In this document: one piece after another, positions 54,266 to 64,000 of the stretch
How positions within the stretch are numbered: position 1 is the stretch's first letter
Layout: each line of letters begins with the position of its first letter
Notes under the pieces: generated by a model
What the model saw: only the letters and a program-made list of their open reading frames with translations
Told to the model about the DNA's origin: nothing
Database searches by the model: none
Position numbers and translations under genes: made by a program
DNA from: Linnemannia schmuckeri
Lineage: Eukaryota; Mortierellomycota; Mortierellomycetes; Mortierellales; Mortierellaceae
Assembly: GCA_029449235.1 (NCBI GenBank)
Contig: JANATG010000005.1
Location: 2,604,001-2,668,000, forward strand
Length of the DNA: 64,000 bases
Direction: 5' to 3'

Positions 54266-56824
54266 ATGCCGGCAAAAAGCACAACAAAAGGCGCCAGGCC
54301 AGCACCGGCTGTCGCCTCTTCTTCCGCCTCCTCTGCCTCGCCTGAATCGGTCCCCAAAGTCACCCGGATTGTCTTTACGGCCCTCCTCCTCGATATTCTC
54401 GCCTTTACTATCATCCTCCCCTTGTTCCCAAGACTCCTCCAATTTTACCGTGACAGTGAACATGGCGACCAGGTAACCCTTCTTTCTCTTTCTTTCCGTC
54501 TCTTTCTTTTGCTGTTGCTCTTATGCCGTGTTTTTTTTTTTTTTTTTTTTTTTTGTGAATTGCATTTCAAGGAAGTAGCTGGAGAGGACACAGGAATGAG
54601 TTGATCAGGAATCAGGAAAACAACTACAAACGAAAAAAGAGGGAATGTGAATGCGAGCAGCTGAATCGGTTCAACAGCAACAACTTCCAGACCTCGTCAA
54701 GAGTCGCTTTCTTTTTCATACAAGTGTGTCCCTTTGTATCCCTTCTCCTTGTTTCGTGTGTGTGACGGGAAGAATCCAAAACGGGCAACAATGGGCCACA
54801 CACGGACAAACGACTCACAGGGACAAAATCAAACGAGAGGGGGAAGGCGGAGATCACTTTTATATCCTCCGTCGGTGCCTTTTCTCTCACACTTTTTGTT
54901 CACAAAAACGACAAAGTACAAAAGAAAAGAAATACAGAGGAGGACTGCAAGGAAAACAAACAGCAATCATTCAACCAAAGCCCAAGGAGAGAAAAACGAA
55001 CGAAGCATCTATTTTCTCTAACCTTCTCTCTCTCCTCTCATCTCTCACATCCATCACAATCAAATACTACCTAAAATTAGACATCATTGTTGGCATGGTC
55101 ACTATCGAGACTGACAGAGTTCCAGTCCGCCATCGGACTCAACGATGCCAAAACCCCTTCCTCATCGTCCATCAAACGGCCCCCCAAGATGGACATTGTC
55201 CTCCTCGGTGGTGCTCTTGGCTCCCTTTTCTCGGTCCTCCAGTTCATTGCCTCTCCTATTATTGGCAAGTTGTCGGATATCCTTGGTCGTCGCCGCGTTC
55301 TTCTCATCTCCATGGTTAGTGATTGCCAATGGCTTGTTTTGTATTATTGAGTACCTTGTAGTTTTGTAATTTTGTGTCTTTTGGTTATCGTTTGTTGCTC
55401 TTTTTGACACACTAGCTCTTGTTGATTACCGGAAATGAATCCACAAAATTTTGAAACGTGCATTAATTAACAATCATAATCACCCTCTACTTTCACAATA
55501 GCTCGGGAATTTGATATCCTGTGCAGTATGGCTCTTCTCCTCAACCTTCGACCTCTTCGTCCTGTCCAGAATCATCGGCGGCCTCAGTGAAGGAAATGTT
55601 CAACTTTCTATCGCAATGATCTCGGACATCACCACCCCCGCCACCCGCTCCAAAGGTCTTGCGATGGTGGGCATTGCTTTTGCCATTGCTTTCACGGTTG
55701 GACCCGCGTTGGGCGCTTATTTTGCGAATAAGGATCTGGTCGCCGCATTTCCGGGCTTGGCCCAGTATGGGTTGCATCCTTTCTCGGGATCAGCGCTTTT
55801 GGCGCTTGTGCTTTTGACGGTGGAGAGTTTGTATCTTTATGCTAGGTTGCCCGAGACTAATTCTGAGTCTTGGAGAGTTGCTGTTCAACAGACCGTTCAG
55901 CAGGAGTCCGCCGATGACGCTTCTTCCTTCTCTGCTCCCTCAACCACCACCAGCGGAGCCACCACCACTAAATCGACCTCTACCTCTTCCGCCCCAACCT
56001 CGCATTTGGACCAGGAAAAGATCCAAGCGTTGCAACAATCTTACCTTTCCCGTCTCTCTTTCACTCACTTTGCTCACCTCTTCCTCTTTTCCGGCATGGA
56101 ATTCACACTCACCTTCCTCACCTTTCATCTCTTCGACTTCTCACACATGCAACAAGGCGCCCTCCTGGGATACATCGGGATCTTATCCTCCCTCCTTCAA
56201 GGCGGGTACGTCCGTCGTCGTGCTCATATCGTCGGTGAGAAACGCATGGTGCTCCAGGGGATGGTTGCGGCTGCACTCGGGCTCGGATCAATCGCCCTTG
56301 TCTCGGGCGGTGGTGGAAGCGCTGCGACTACTTTACTTGGAGGGAAATCCGTCCTCCCCGGATATGTGATTGAGGCAATCTCGTGGCTGGATACTCAGGA
56401 ATGGTCCAGGAAGACACGCATGTGGGGCTTGTACGCTGGCGCGACAGGGTTGGCCGTCACGAGCGCAACCGTCGTCAACTGTCTCACATCCCTCGCAAGT
56501 CTCGTCTGCGACATGGGTTCCAACGACTCCCTCCTCTCCCCCTCCTCCTCCTCCACCACCGTCACCACCACCAAAAAGCAACCGATCGGGAAGGGCCTGG
56601 CACTGGGAAGATTCCGCTCCTGGGGTCAACTGGGTCGTGCTGCAGGACCTATTGCAGCTTGCAGTTTGTATTGGCGTGTCGGGCCATTGGTCTGTTATGG
56701 TGCTGCTTCTGCGGCCGTCTTTGCGATTGCCTTCCTTGCCAGTAGGATTTTACCTGAGGTGCGCAAACTGCCCATCCGCACCCGTGCAGCCGCTTCTGCT
56801 GCTTCTGGCAAGAAGAGCCAGTAA
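54266..56824 (+). CDS. MFSD10/TETRAN-like major facilitator transporter
   Basis: Exons 54266-54472, 55081-55314 and 55502-56824 join in phase, 587 aa. The start is the first ATG after the C/T-rich leader (MPAKSTTKGARPAPAVASSS). Helix 1 reads VFTALLLDILAFTIILPLFP. Helix 2 and the loop 2-3 motif follow: GSLFSVLQFIASPIIGKLSD, GRRRVLL. Then FVLSRIIGGLSEGNVQLSIA (helix 4), GIAFAIAFTVGPALGAYF (helix 5), a Ser/Thr-rich loop (about residues 280-310), HLFLFSGMEFTLTFLTFHLF and, near the end, RSWGQLGRAAGPIAACSLYW. This order matches MFSD10 (tetracycline-transporter-like protein), an organic-anion efflux carrier in animals. The fungal substrate is unknown. Intron 1 is long (608 nt) and contains a T tract of about 23 bases. 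Convergent with the BRCT gene, 207 bp apart. Confidence 0.82.
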
Positions 56825-57031
56825 ATAATACACACACACTCACTATTTTCTCTCATCGCATAAATGTTCAGCATAAATAAACACAGCATAGATATTTCCC
56901 TGGTATTTTCAGTCCTCTATCTTCCTGCAACTGTATTCGCAATAATGATGAAAAAAAATGCTTCTAAATGCGAGTACTGGAGAGTGAGAAGAACCTGTTC
57001 GCTGTTGGGCGCCATAAATGGAAGTGTACGA

Positions 57032-60000
57032 TTAGGCGAGGGCATGGGTCCGACCAAGGTCCAACTCCTGCCTCAAAATCCCAAAGATAATTAACTCATG
57101 CGAATAAACCTGCGCTCCGGCATCTAAAATAGGGCCCCACATGTCCTTATCGTCCTCACACGACACCACTGCCAAGATCTCATTATCCTCTCCCTCATCC
57201 TCTTCCTCATCATCATCCTCCTCCTGTTTCTTCTTCCCGTTCCTAAAACCTCTAGTCTTGACATCCTTCTTAGCTGCAGCCTCCTTGCGCTGATTACTTT
57301 TGACGATCCGGTCCTTCAAAAATCCAAGTCCCGTCTGCAACAATGCAGTCGCTTTGCCACCACCAGCCTCGACGAGAAGCTTAAGCGCCGCCAGTTTGGG
57401 TACTGTCGAGGGTGAGATGTAGATCACACAGTCTTCAAAGACTTTCTTCTCCTGTGCACGTTCCAGGGACTCCGACAAGTTCATATCAAACTTGGCCTCG
57501 TTCTCTGGATCCTTGATCTGATAGTTGCTCTCATCTAGAGGTCATGTGAAATCATACCAAATTAATACCTACTGAAAAAGGAACACGGTTAGCGCAAAAC
57601 AACGAAAGTAACATACCGAGAATAGCGTTGGCATCGATGCAAGCTTGGAGCCAGTCCTCGTGAACAATGATTTTGCCCTGGGCCAAGGCCGTCAAGAACT
57701 TCTCCGTACGACCAATATTCTTGGCCACCAAGTGCGTACATTGATCCACTGCCGTGGTAGACACAATCCCGAGCGCCTTGAGGGCCTTGACCTGCTTGGC
57801 GCTGGGCTCCTTGGTAAGTCCCGTCGAGATGTAGCGCGCATGCTTGAATCTTGATAACGATACTGGTGTCGTCGTCGCCTCAGAGGTTTCGGCAGCGGCG
57901 GAGATTGGCTCGGCGGGGGCAACAGAAGCTTCCCTCTCCTTGTCGGCCTTGATCACCTTCCTGGTCCTCTTGACCGGCGTCTTCAGACCAGCAGCAACAG
58001 CGTTCTCGCTTTCGTTTCCAGTGTCCTCCTGGCTCTTAACAGGTGTACTGGGGCCCACGACAGTGCCCATACTGACGCGTTTCCGCTTGGTCGGGGATGT
58101 GGGAGGTTTCCTGGGATTCGGCAGTGTATCTGCCTCGTCAGCATCAACATCCATAGAGTCATTAGCATCCCGGTCATCAATCGGGGCAGTCTTGCCTCGC
58201 TTCTTCCTTCGCTTCTCGTCCCGTAGTTCCTCCTGGAAGTCGTTCATGTCGGGAACAATCTGCTGAAGTGCCTTGGTAGCCTCAAGAGCAGCGCCACGCC
58301 TTCTCGATACGACACGAACTCCTCCTGGGCTGTGACTTCCTGGCATTGCCGAATCGTTGCCCGCGTGGCTGCTTGACGACGAAGCTTCCTGTGCTGCAAC
58401 ACTGGTCGACCTGGAGCCTCGTCTAGGAGTAGCTTTGCGCGGTGAAGGAGTTGACTGACGGGTTTCGACGTCATCCATGGCTGAGGGTCCTGCTGAGCTC
58501 TGTCGGCTGGTGCGAGTCACGGCGTTAGGTGTCTGCTCGGGTTGCACAAGCCGCTCAGGTTGCACAGGGTGGTGCTCAACATCGCCTGCCGCCATAGCTT
58601 CCAGCAACAAACCTGTAGCTGTAGTAGGGTCAACATTTGACCGAGCGGTTTCCCCTCCTGCCTCGTCCGTATCGGGCTGCGTGATAACTTCCTCATATGC
58701 GTCGGGAGAAGTCCACTCCTCGATTAAATCGGGTGAAAGTCCTGCACCAAAAACTTCTGTCAGCTGACTGTTGAGCGGAAACAGACCATAACGGGGCTTG
58801 GTCTCACTCTGCATACACCAGCTCAGATAGCAATCCTCTAACCAAAAATGATTGACCACTTTGACATTCCACTCGTTGCCCTTCGCATACTTCTCTCCCG
58901 AAGCGCTATTACACAATAACACATGTCCGTGGTTAGTATATGAGTGGAATAACGTTCACTCGCAACAATCAAACTAAGGCAATGAAGACTTACTCTCCGC
59001 AGATGATATGGGTGGTGGGCTGAGCATGAGTTTTACTCGCCAGTTCTGGCTTATAGGTAGCTCCTGTAGCAATAATCATGCGCTTGATATACTCGCGAAT
59101 CGGGCCATTGTAGTTGGAGACAGTCATGACCAAAGATGACATACCAGGGATGTAGCCATTAGGGATGGGGTAGTGAAGGAGCGACGCCGTGGGTGACGGC
59201 ATGGTTCCAGTGCGCAAAACATGGTACATCCAATCCAGAGAAGCAACAATCTTCCCATCGTTCGATGCCTATGTTGTTGATATAGAAATATACGTGTTTT
59301 AGTTAGTAGAACAAACAGTGATGCTGGCTATGACGTGTCTTGCATTCAATATCAGAGAGTTGGATTACCTCAAAGTAAAGATCTCCGTCACGGACACGAC
59401 AGATGACAATATCAACCATGTCGTTTGCGTATTCGTTTACAAGGAATCCTCCTGCCTGAGCAATTCTTTCAGAAAACTTTTGTAGATTTTCCGGGAGGAT
59501 CGGTAGGTCGGCTTCCATGAAGATGTACTTGTCCTGTAAAAACTTGTCCTGGTTCTCGTTCGGCGAGTTGAGAAAGTTCACTACTGACTTGACGGAGTTG
59601 GCGAAAAGCTGAGGCGTTGGAGCTGGTTTTGGCTTCGGGTACATCTCATAGTCGACCTCCTGCATTGGCGGCTCTGGATACATGTACATTGTCTAAAAAT
59701 ACAGGGAGTAATTAATTGTTAACATCCAATATTACAGTGCCTCAGGCCAAACACAATCACCTATCAAGCAACATGAAATGGGCGAACCGAACATACCTCA
59801 GGAATATGGCACCTGGCATTGCAGCAGGTCTGAAACCAATGTGGCATCACAACCTTGATATTCATCTCTGGATGTGCCATCGCAAACTCGTACTTCGCCT
59901 ATCAATTCCCCCAACGACAGGCGGCTGTAAGTCTCAGTAACTTGCCTTCTTGGTACTGTATTCCTGTTAAAGTGTTGCATTTCAACTGATTGGCGCATGT

Positions 60001-61282
60001 TTACTTACCCCTGATGGCGCGAGGGCAATCAAATGTGTCACATTGCTGTTGAGCGTAGCCGAAAAGGATCCGCCATAAGAGTCCAGTGCGTCACAGATGA
60101 CTTGGCGGTCGTAGTCCGGCAACTATAACCAGAGCAAACAGATAATCAACGAAGCGTGAGTTTGAGCGTGAAAAACACGTTGTCGTATCGGCGGAGGCAA
60201 AAGGACGAGTAAGAGTCACAAAGCTTACCCCTGTAGTCGTCATGCACAAGCCTGAAAAAATCATCCTTGGGTCGGCAGAGAAGGCGTATGGACTAATGTA
60301 AATTAGGGATGTGACAACATGGTTAGATGACTGTCGCAAGGTTGTTGACAAGCAAGGCACTTCATTCGTCGCCAAAGGTGAGCATAACTTACTCCTGCAC
60401 AATGTCTGTTTTTATTGACCGCTTGACCCACTCAGGCTGCGTGACAATAAAGAAACCACGACGCAACAGTCAGAAAAGAAAAGGTTTTAGTGGCAAGGCG
60501 CTTCAACTCGCCGCAGTAATAGATAAAATCAAAAAGGAAGGAGACCAAGATAACACATGGCAATACGTACTGTGACGATATGGATCCCGCGTGCGACGGC
60601 ATGTTTGTAATCTGGGATATCCAAGTTCTCTGAAATAATGTGTGTGGTTGGTAATGTGGTTGTTTCCCATGCGATCTGACTAGTGCTAGCAGACGTCCGT
60701 GTCTTCATCGCTCCATGTTCGCACAGCGCTGCTTCGAGCTATCAGGACAAAGATACAAACAAACAAACAGAAAATGCGGCGTGAGAAGGAAGAGCTAAAG
60801 AGTTCGCTCGTTCGGCTGGTCAAAATAATTCCTGAAAATGGTGGCAAAGAGCACCAATCCAGCGTGTCCCTCTGTCCCCCTCGACGCTGACAAAACCAAC
60901 CGAACAACACAGCTCAAAAAGGTCTTTTAGTTGACTATTGTACCTCATCAGCCAAGGCTCTGGAAAGGAAGGGACTGAGGTAGAAAACGACGCCCTGGAA
61001 GAGAAGGTCGACAACCATGTCCTGCTCATGAATGTCCTCCCCCCTCTGCTGCCCCTGCTCTCCTTCCTCACCCCCATCCTCATCGACACCATCTTCAAAG
61101 TCGTGATGTTCCTCGTCTCCGTCAAAATTGGACGTGGGTGTGAGGGGACCAGGTGAGCCAGGATTGTGTTGGACGACGGACATTGGTGTGTCTTCGTGCT
61201 CTGGAGCTGGAACTGAGAGGGTGGGTTGCTGTTGCTGTTGCTCGTCGTCGTTAATGATGCTGTCTCCTCCTAAGTGTGACAT
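57032..61282 (-). CDS. Multi-BRCT DNA damage scaffold, Rtt107/Brc1/PTIP-like
   Basis: Ten exons on the minus strand (61282-60944, 60738-60571, 60436-60393, 60292-60229, 60122-60009, 59898-59797, 59692-59369, 59268-58994, 58905-57617, 57534-57032) join in phase to 1073 aa. After an acidic N-terminus come paired BRCT domains: LFQGVVFYLSPFL, THIISENL, RGIHIVTPEWVKRSIKTDIV; FSGLCMTTTGLPDYDRQVI, THLIALAPSGAKYEFA, VVMPHWFQTCCNAR; then ADLPILPENLQKFSERIA, VASLDWMYHVLRTG; SLVMTVSNYNGPIREYIKRM, THIICGDASGEKYAKG, VVNHFWLEDCYLSW. A long basic linker (about residues 560-800) precedes the C-terminal pair: ISTGLTKEPSAKQVKALKAL, THLVAKNIGRTEKFLTALAQ and VFEDCVIYISPSTV. Six BRCTs in a 4+2 layout is the Rtt107/Brc1/PTIP signature: binding of phosphorylated H2A at stalled forks and recruitment of repair factors. 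Confidence 0.85.
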
Positions 61283-61699
61283 TAGCAAAAGAGTGAGGTG
61301 TGTATGTATATATGTGTGTGTGGCGCCGGATGTGAAGGTATGAATGAAAGTATATGTGTATGCGTGTGTGTGTACGTTTAGGAGTGAGATTAAGACGAAA
61401 GAGTGCGCGTTAAGAGAGAGTATTCGCGACAAAAAATACGTTCGTTTGACGTGTGAGTTCGCTCGAACCGCTTCTCAAGCCAAGAGATAACAGTGACTGT
61501 TTGCCACCAAAAACAACAAACATTCAAATCACATATTTACACCAGCGCATTGTTCAGTTTATGCTCTGCGCTTGTACACCTTGTCCATTGCCACCCTAGG
61601 CTCATCCTCCGCTGTCCAACTCCATACAAAATTAAACCTCTTCTATCTCATAAAAATATATCAACAAGTCGGCAATGATTCAGACTATTATATATGGAC
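61283..61699. promoter_or_regulatory. 5' flank of the BRCT gene
   Basis: The first 150 bp contain TG/TATG-rich repeats (about 61290-61380). No gene recognised. Confidence 0.35.
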
Positions 61700-63020
61700 T
61701 ATACTCAAAAGTGAGAAAAAGTTGACCTACAACCGCAACGACTCCCCACTCAGACTGACCGCCGCAAGTTGCTACCTCACTCGCCCTAGACAATCAGTCA
61801 TCCATGACCGAAACGCATACTCGTCCTTCTCTCTGAACATAAATTTATATTTACACAACCAACGATAATGCATCTCTTCCAGCTTGACCAATCGACTCAA
61901 GTGACAAAGGACCTGCTCCTGCTCCATCTCCCTCTGGATCAGCAATGGATCAACGCTTGGAGATACCTGCTACATTTATGCCGCCAACAGGAAGGTGGAT
62001 TCGGATACGGTGAATATCGTTGGTAGTCTGCTGAGGGGACATCATCGTCCTTGATATGAAAAAAGTGTCATCCACAGGAACTCGAGTGAATCCCAACAGG
62101 TTAGCTTGAATCGAAAAAAAATCAAGAAATAGTCTCAGGTTGGACTTTGATCGAGTGCATGAAGGGAGGTTGTTGAACAGGGGTGAGGGCACTCGTTAAA
62201 AGTTCGAAATGATCCAGTAAATCGGATTTCTCGCAGCGCGCCCTGAGAAGATGAGTGACAGACAAATAGTTTCATGCAGTCGTCGAGAGGAAAAAACAAC
62301 AGCTTGTGACTGAGTCCTTGAACAGTCGAAAGAACGAGTGTCGATGCTCTTCACTAAGACAGAGCAGCGGGAGCTTGTGAGGCGAGGACACTGCTGAGTC
62401 TCCATTGCAGCAACCATAAGAAACACGCCGTTGAAGTAGTAGATGGAAGAAAGGACAAGTGTCTTCACCTGTGGACACCGTGCAAGAACAAAAGGGAGTC
62501 ATTTATACCTCTGGATAATCAACCGAGGACAGATACTCAGACTCTGGTTCCGGTACCTCGTTCACCACCTTACTCACTCGACCGGAATACTTGTTGCGGC
62601 TTCAATCCCAAGGAAAGAACGACTCGAGCGATACTACCTCCACATCCGGATAAGGGTCCAGCACCAACTCGATCGCACTCAGTTGACAGATGTCCGTCAG
62701 CACAATCCTCTGCAGCTCCTTCAGCCCAGGGTTCATGTTGATAAGCTTGACCCACGCTCAACAATCACTCGCAACAGTACCACCGGACCTGCTCCTTGCA
62801 CACCCGAGACTCCACCAGAGGTGCCTCCCATCCCAAAAATAATGGACCTCTCTTGCCGTCGCCGGCGGAGCAATACAAAGACCTGCCAGAACTCCAAAAA
62901 CGTACCCCCTCATTCTCAAACGACGCGGCACCAACAATCCTCTGGACATGTGGAACCTCAAGCAAACGAATAAAAACGCCTGTGCTCTCGAAAACCGTCG
63001 CTTTGCATTCAAGTTCACCT
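61700..63020 (-). pseudogene. F-box/LRR-type protein remnant
   Basis: Minus-strand pieces in several frames read LEVPHVQRIVGAASFENEGV (near 62950), WVKLINMNPGLKELQRIVLT and LSAIELVLDPYPDVEVVSLE (62760-62610). Further down come VSPSVDPLLIQREMEQEQVL and HLSRLVKLEEMHYRWL (61960-61850). The leucine spacing and the phrases NPGLKEL and LxRLVxLEEM are typical of Mortierella F-box/LRR proteins. Stops (for example after ESFFPWD) and frame changes show decay. The F-box itself was not found; the start may lie beyond 63020. Confidence 0.4.
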
Positions 63021-64000
63021 CCAATTCAGTAGTAGTCCAGTACAGTCGAGGATTAGACTAGCGAGGGCTGGACTGCTTCCTGACGAGGGCTGGATACCTG
63101 ACGGGGTATGAGCTCTCTGGAGCGACAACCTCGATGTTTGTGAAGTGTGAGCGGATGAATGCGCGGAACCAGGGCTAAGACACGAGGTGGCAAGATTTGA
63201 TGTCAACAGCGAAGAGGTCCCAGACGATGAGGTTGCGAGGTCGACTATCTCGGGATTTTGATGGAGGCGATGAGACAGTGTCGGCGAGTAGCGCTCATGG
63301 TTAGTTTTGTAGCTAATGACGACTTTTTTTGTCCTGGTGTTCTCGTTGTTAAATAGGAAGGCAGTGGGCGTGGATATGAAGCAAGCAATGACAGACGAGG
63401 CTGTAATACATCGAGTACTCTCTCATATGCTGTTTGGAATAGGTGAGGATGATCATGCAGAAGAGAGTCAAGGGTTTGCCTAGGGAATACAGAGAAGGAA
63501 AACTTAGATTCCTCTCCTCCTTCCTATTATTGTTGTTCCTCGTGTTTTTTCTTCCCTCTAGATCAATTCAAGCAAAAGAACAAAAAAACGTCTCCGAAAA
63601 ACCCCTTCTTTCACCCTCTGGACTAACAATAAAAAAAGTAAACACCAATGACATCAAAACCATAACCATAACACTAAGCCCCTCCGTCCAAAGACCCTCA
63701 AAGAAAAAACAAAAACTCATTCTCAATTAGGCCTTCTCCGAACAAGTGTGTCAAAAAAAGTGAGAGCGGTACCTCGGAACTGAGAAGGGGAAGGGAGGCT
63801 AGCTTTGCTTGTCCATGGGGACACAGTTTGCCCGCACTTTGTTTCGCCTCAAAAATCGTAGAGGTGGCTTGGATTGATGGGTCCTGAAAAGGCGAAATGC
63901 GACCAACGATTTGGTGTCCGTTGATCTGATCAGTGATTTATCTTGATCTACGGGCAATCGCGTAATGTGGATGGAGTTCGGAGAAGACCTAGGAAAATAA
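63021..64000. other. Unassigned right end
   Basis: Nothing I can support as a gene. A short plus-strand frame (GLDCFLTRAGYLTGYELSG near 63060) and a C-terminal Lys/Ser/Thr-rich frame (63443-63730) are not convincing. Confidence 0.4.

Noticed and set aside
56995..57020. Further copy of TTGGGCGCCATAA near the BRCT gene end
   Set aside because: Only 11-13 bp around the palindrome GGCGCC match; the rest of the repeat is absent, so chance is likely.
63043..63060. Possible pogo terminal repeat (TACAGTCGAGG)
   Set aside because: Only the first few bases match the CAGTCG ends and no partner end was found nearby.

Overview
The window is fungal nuclear DNA. Short (mostly 60-130 nt) GT-AG introns, CT-rich 5' leaders, TATA boxes, and several gene families I recognise from Mortierella-type genomes point to Mortierellomycota. 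This placement rests on family recall, not on a search.

Layout. 0-12.7 kb is accessory and decayed: a C-terminal scrap of an LRR-like family, a small hypothetical gene, a truncated FAD monooxygenase, an unidentified multi-exon remnant, a broken F-box/LRR gene, a 624-bp DNA transposon with ~120-bp inverted repeats, and a LINE tail. 13.1-14.8 kb is an intact intronless 3-ketosteroid-dehydrogenase-like flavoenzyme. 15.7-20.8 kb holds an IS630/Tc1-like transposase relic, a pogo-type MITE with TA target duplication, and a Mutator-like (MULE/SWIM) transposase relic. 22.3-24.3 kb is a four-exon aldonolactone (D-arabinono-1,4-lactone) oxidase. 24.7-30 kb is repeat-rich: a second IS630-like relic, a small hypothetical ORF, and a duplicated hairpin cassette that looks mitochondrial in style. 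30.3-38.7 kb is the most unusual part: a RecQ-like helicase, a DUF6589-type gene and a five-exon gene joining an XPG/FEN1-like PIN nuclease to a TnpB/Fanzor-like RuvC and zinc ribbon. All three carry nonsense or frameshift lesions. The Fanzor-like gene is bracketed by related sequences, one of which recurs at 12.7 kb.

39.8-41.4 kb is an intact hexose transporter. 41.6-43.2 kb is a complete Tc1 element (TIRs, TA duplication, dead transposase) inserted in the 3' part of a decayed LRR-like gene (43.2-47.0 kb). From 47.4 kb the window is mostly conserved: ERCC1/Rad10, cofactor-independent phosphoglycerate mutase, an MFSD10-like transporter and a ten-exon Rtt107/Brc1/PTIP-like six-BRCT protein. 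The right end has an F-box/LRR pseudogene and about 1 kb with nothing recognisable.

The intact genes serve central metabolism (sugar uptake, glycolysis, erythroascorbate synthesis) and genome maintenance (ERCC1, Rtt107). Nearly all the rest is mobile or expanded-family DNA in decay. Exon joins were made by hand from splice consensus and phase; functions come from motifs.
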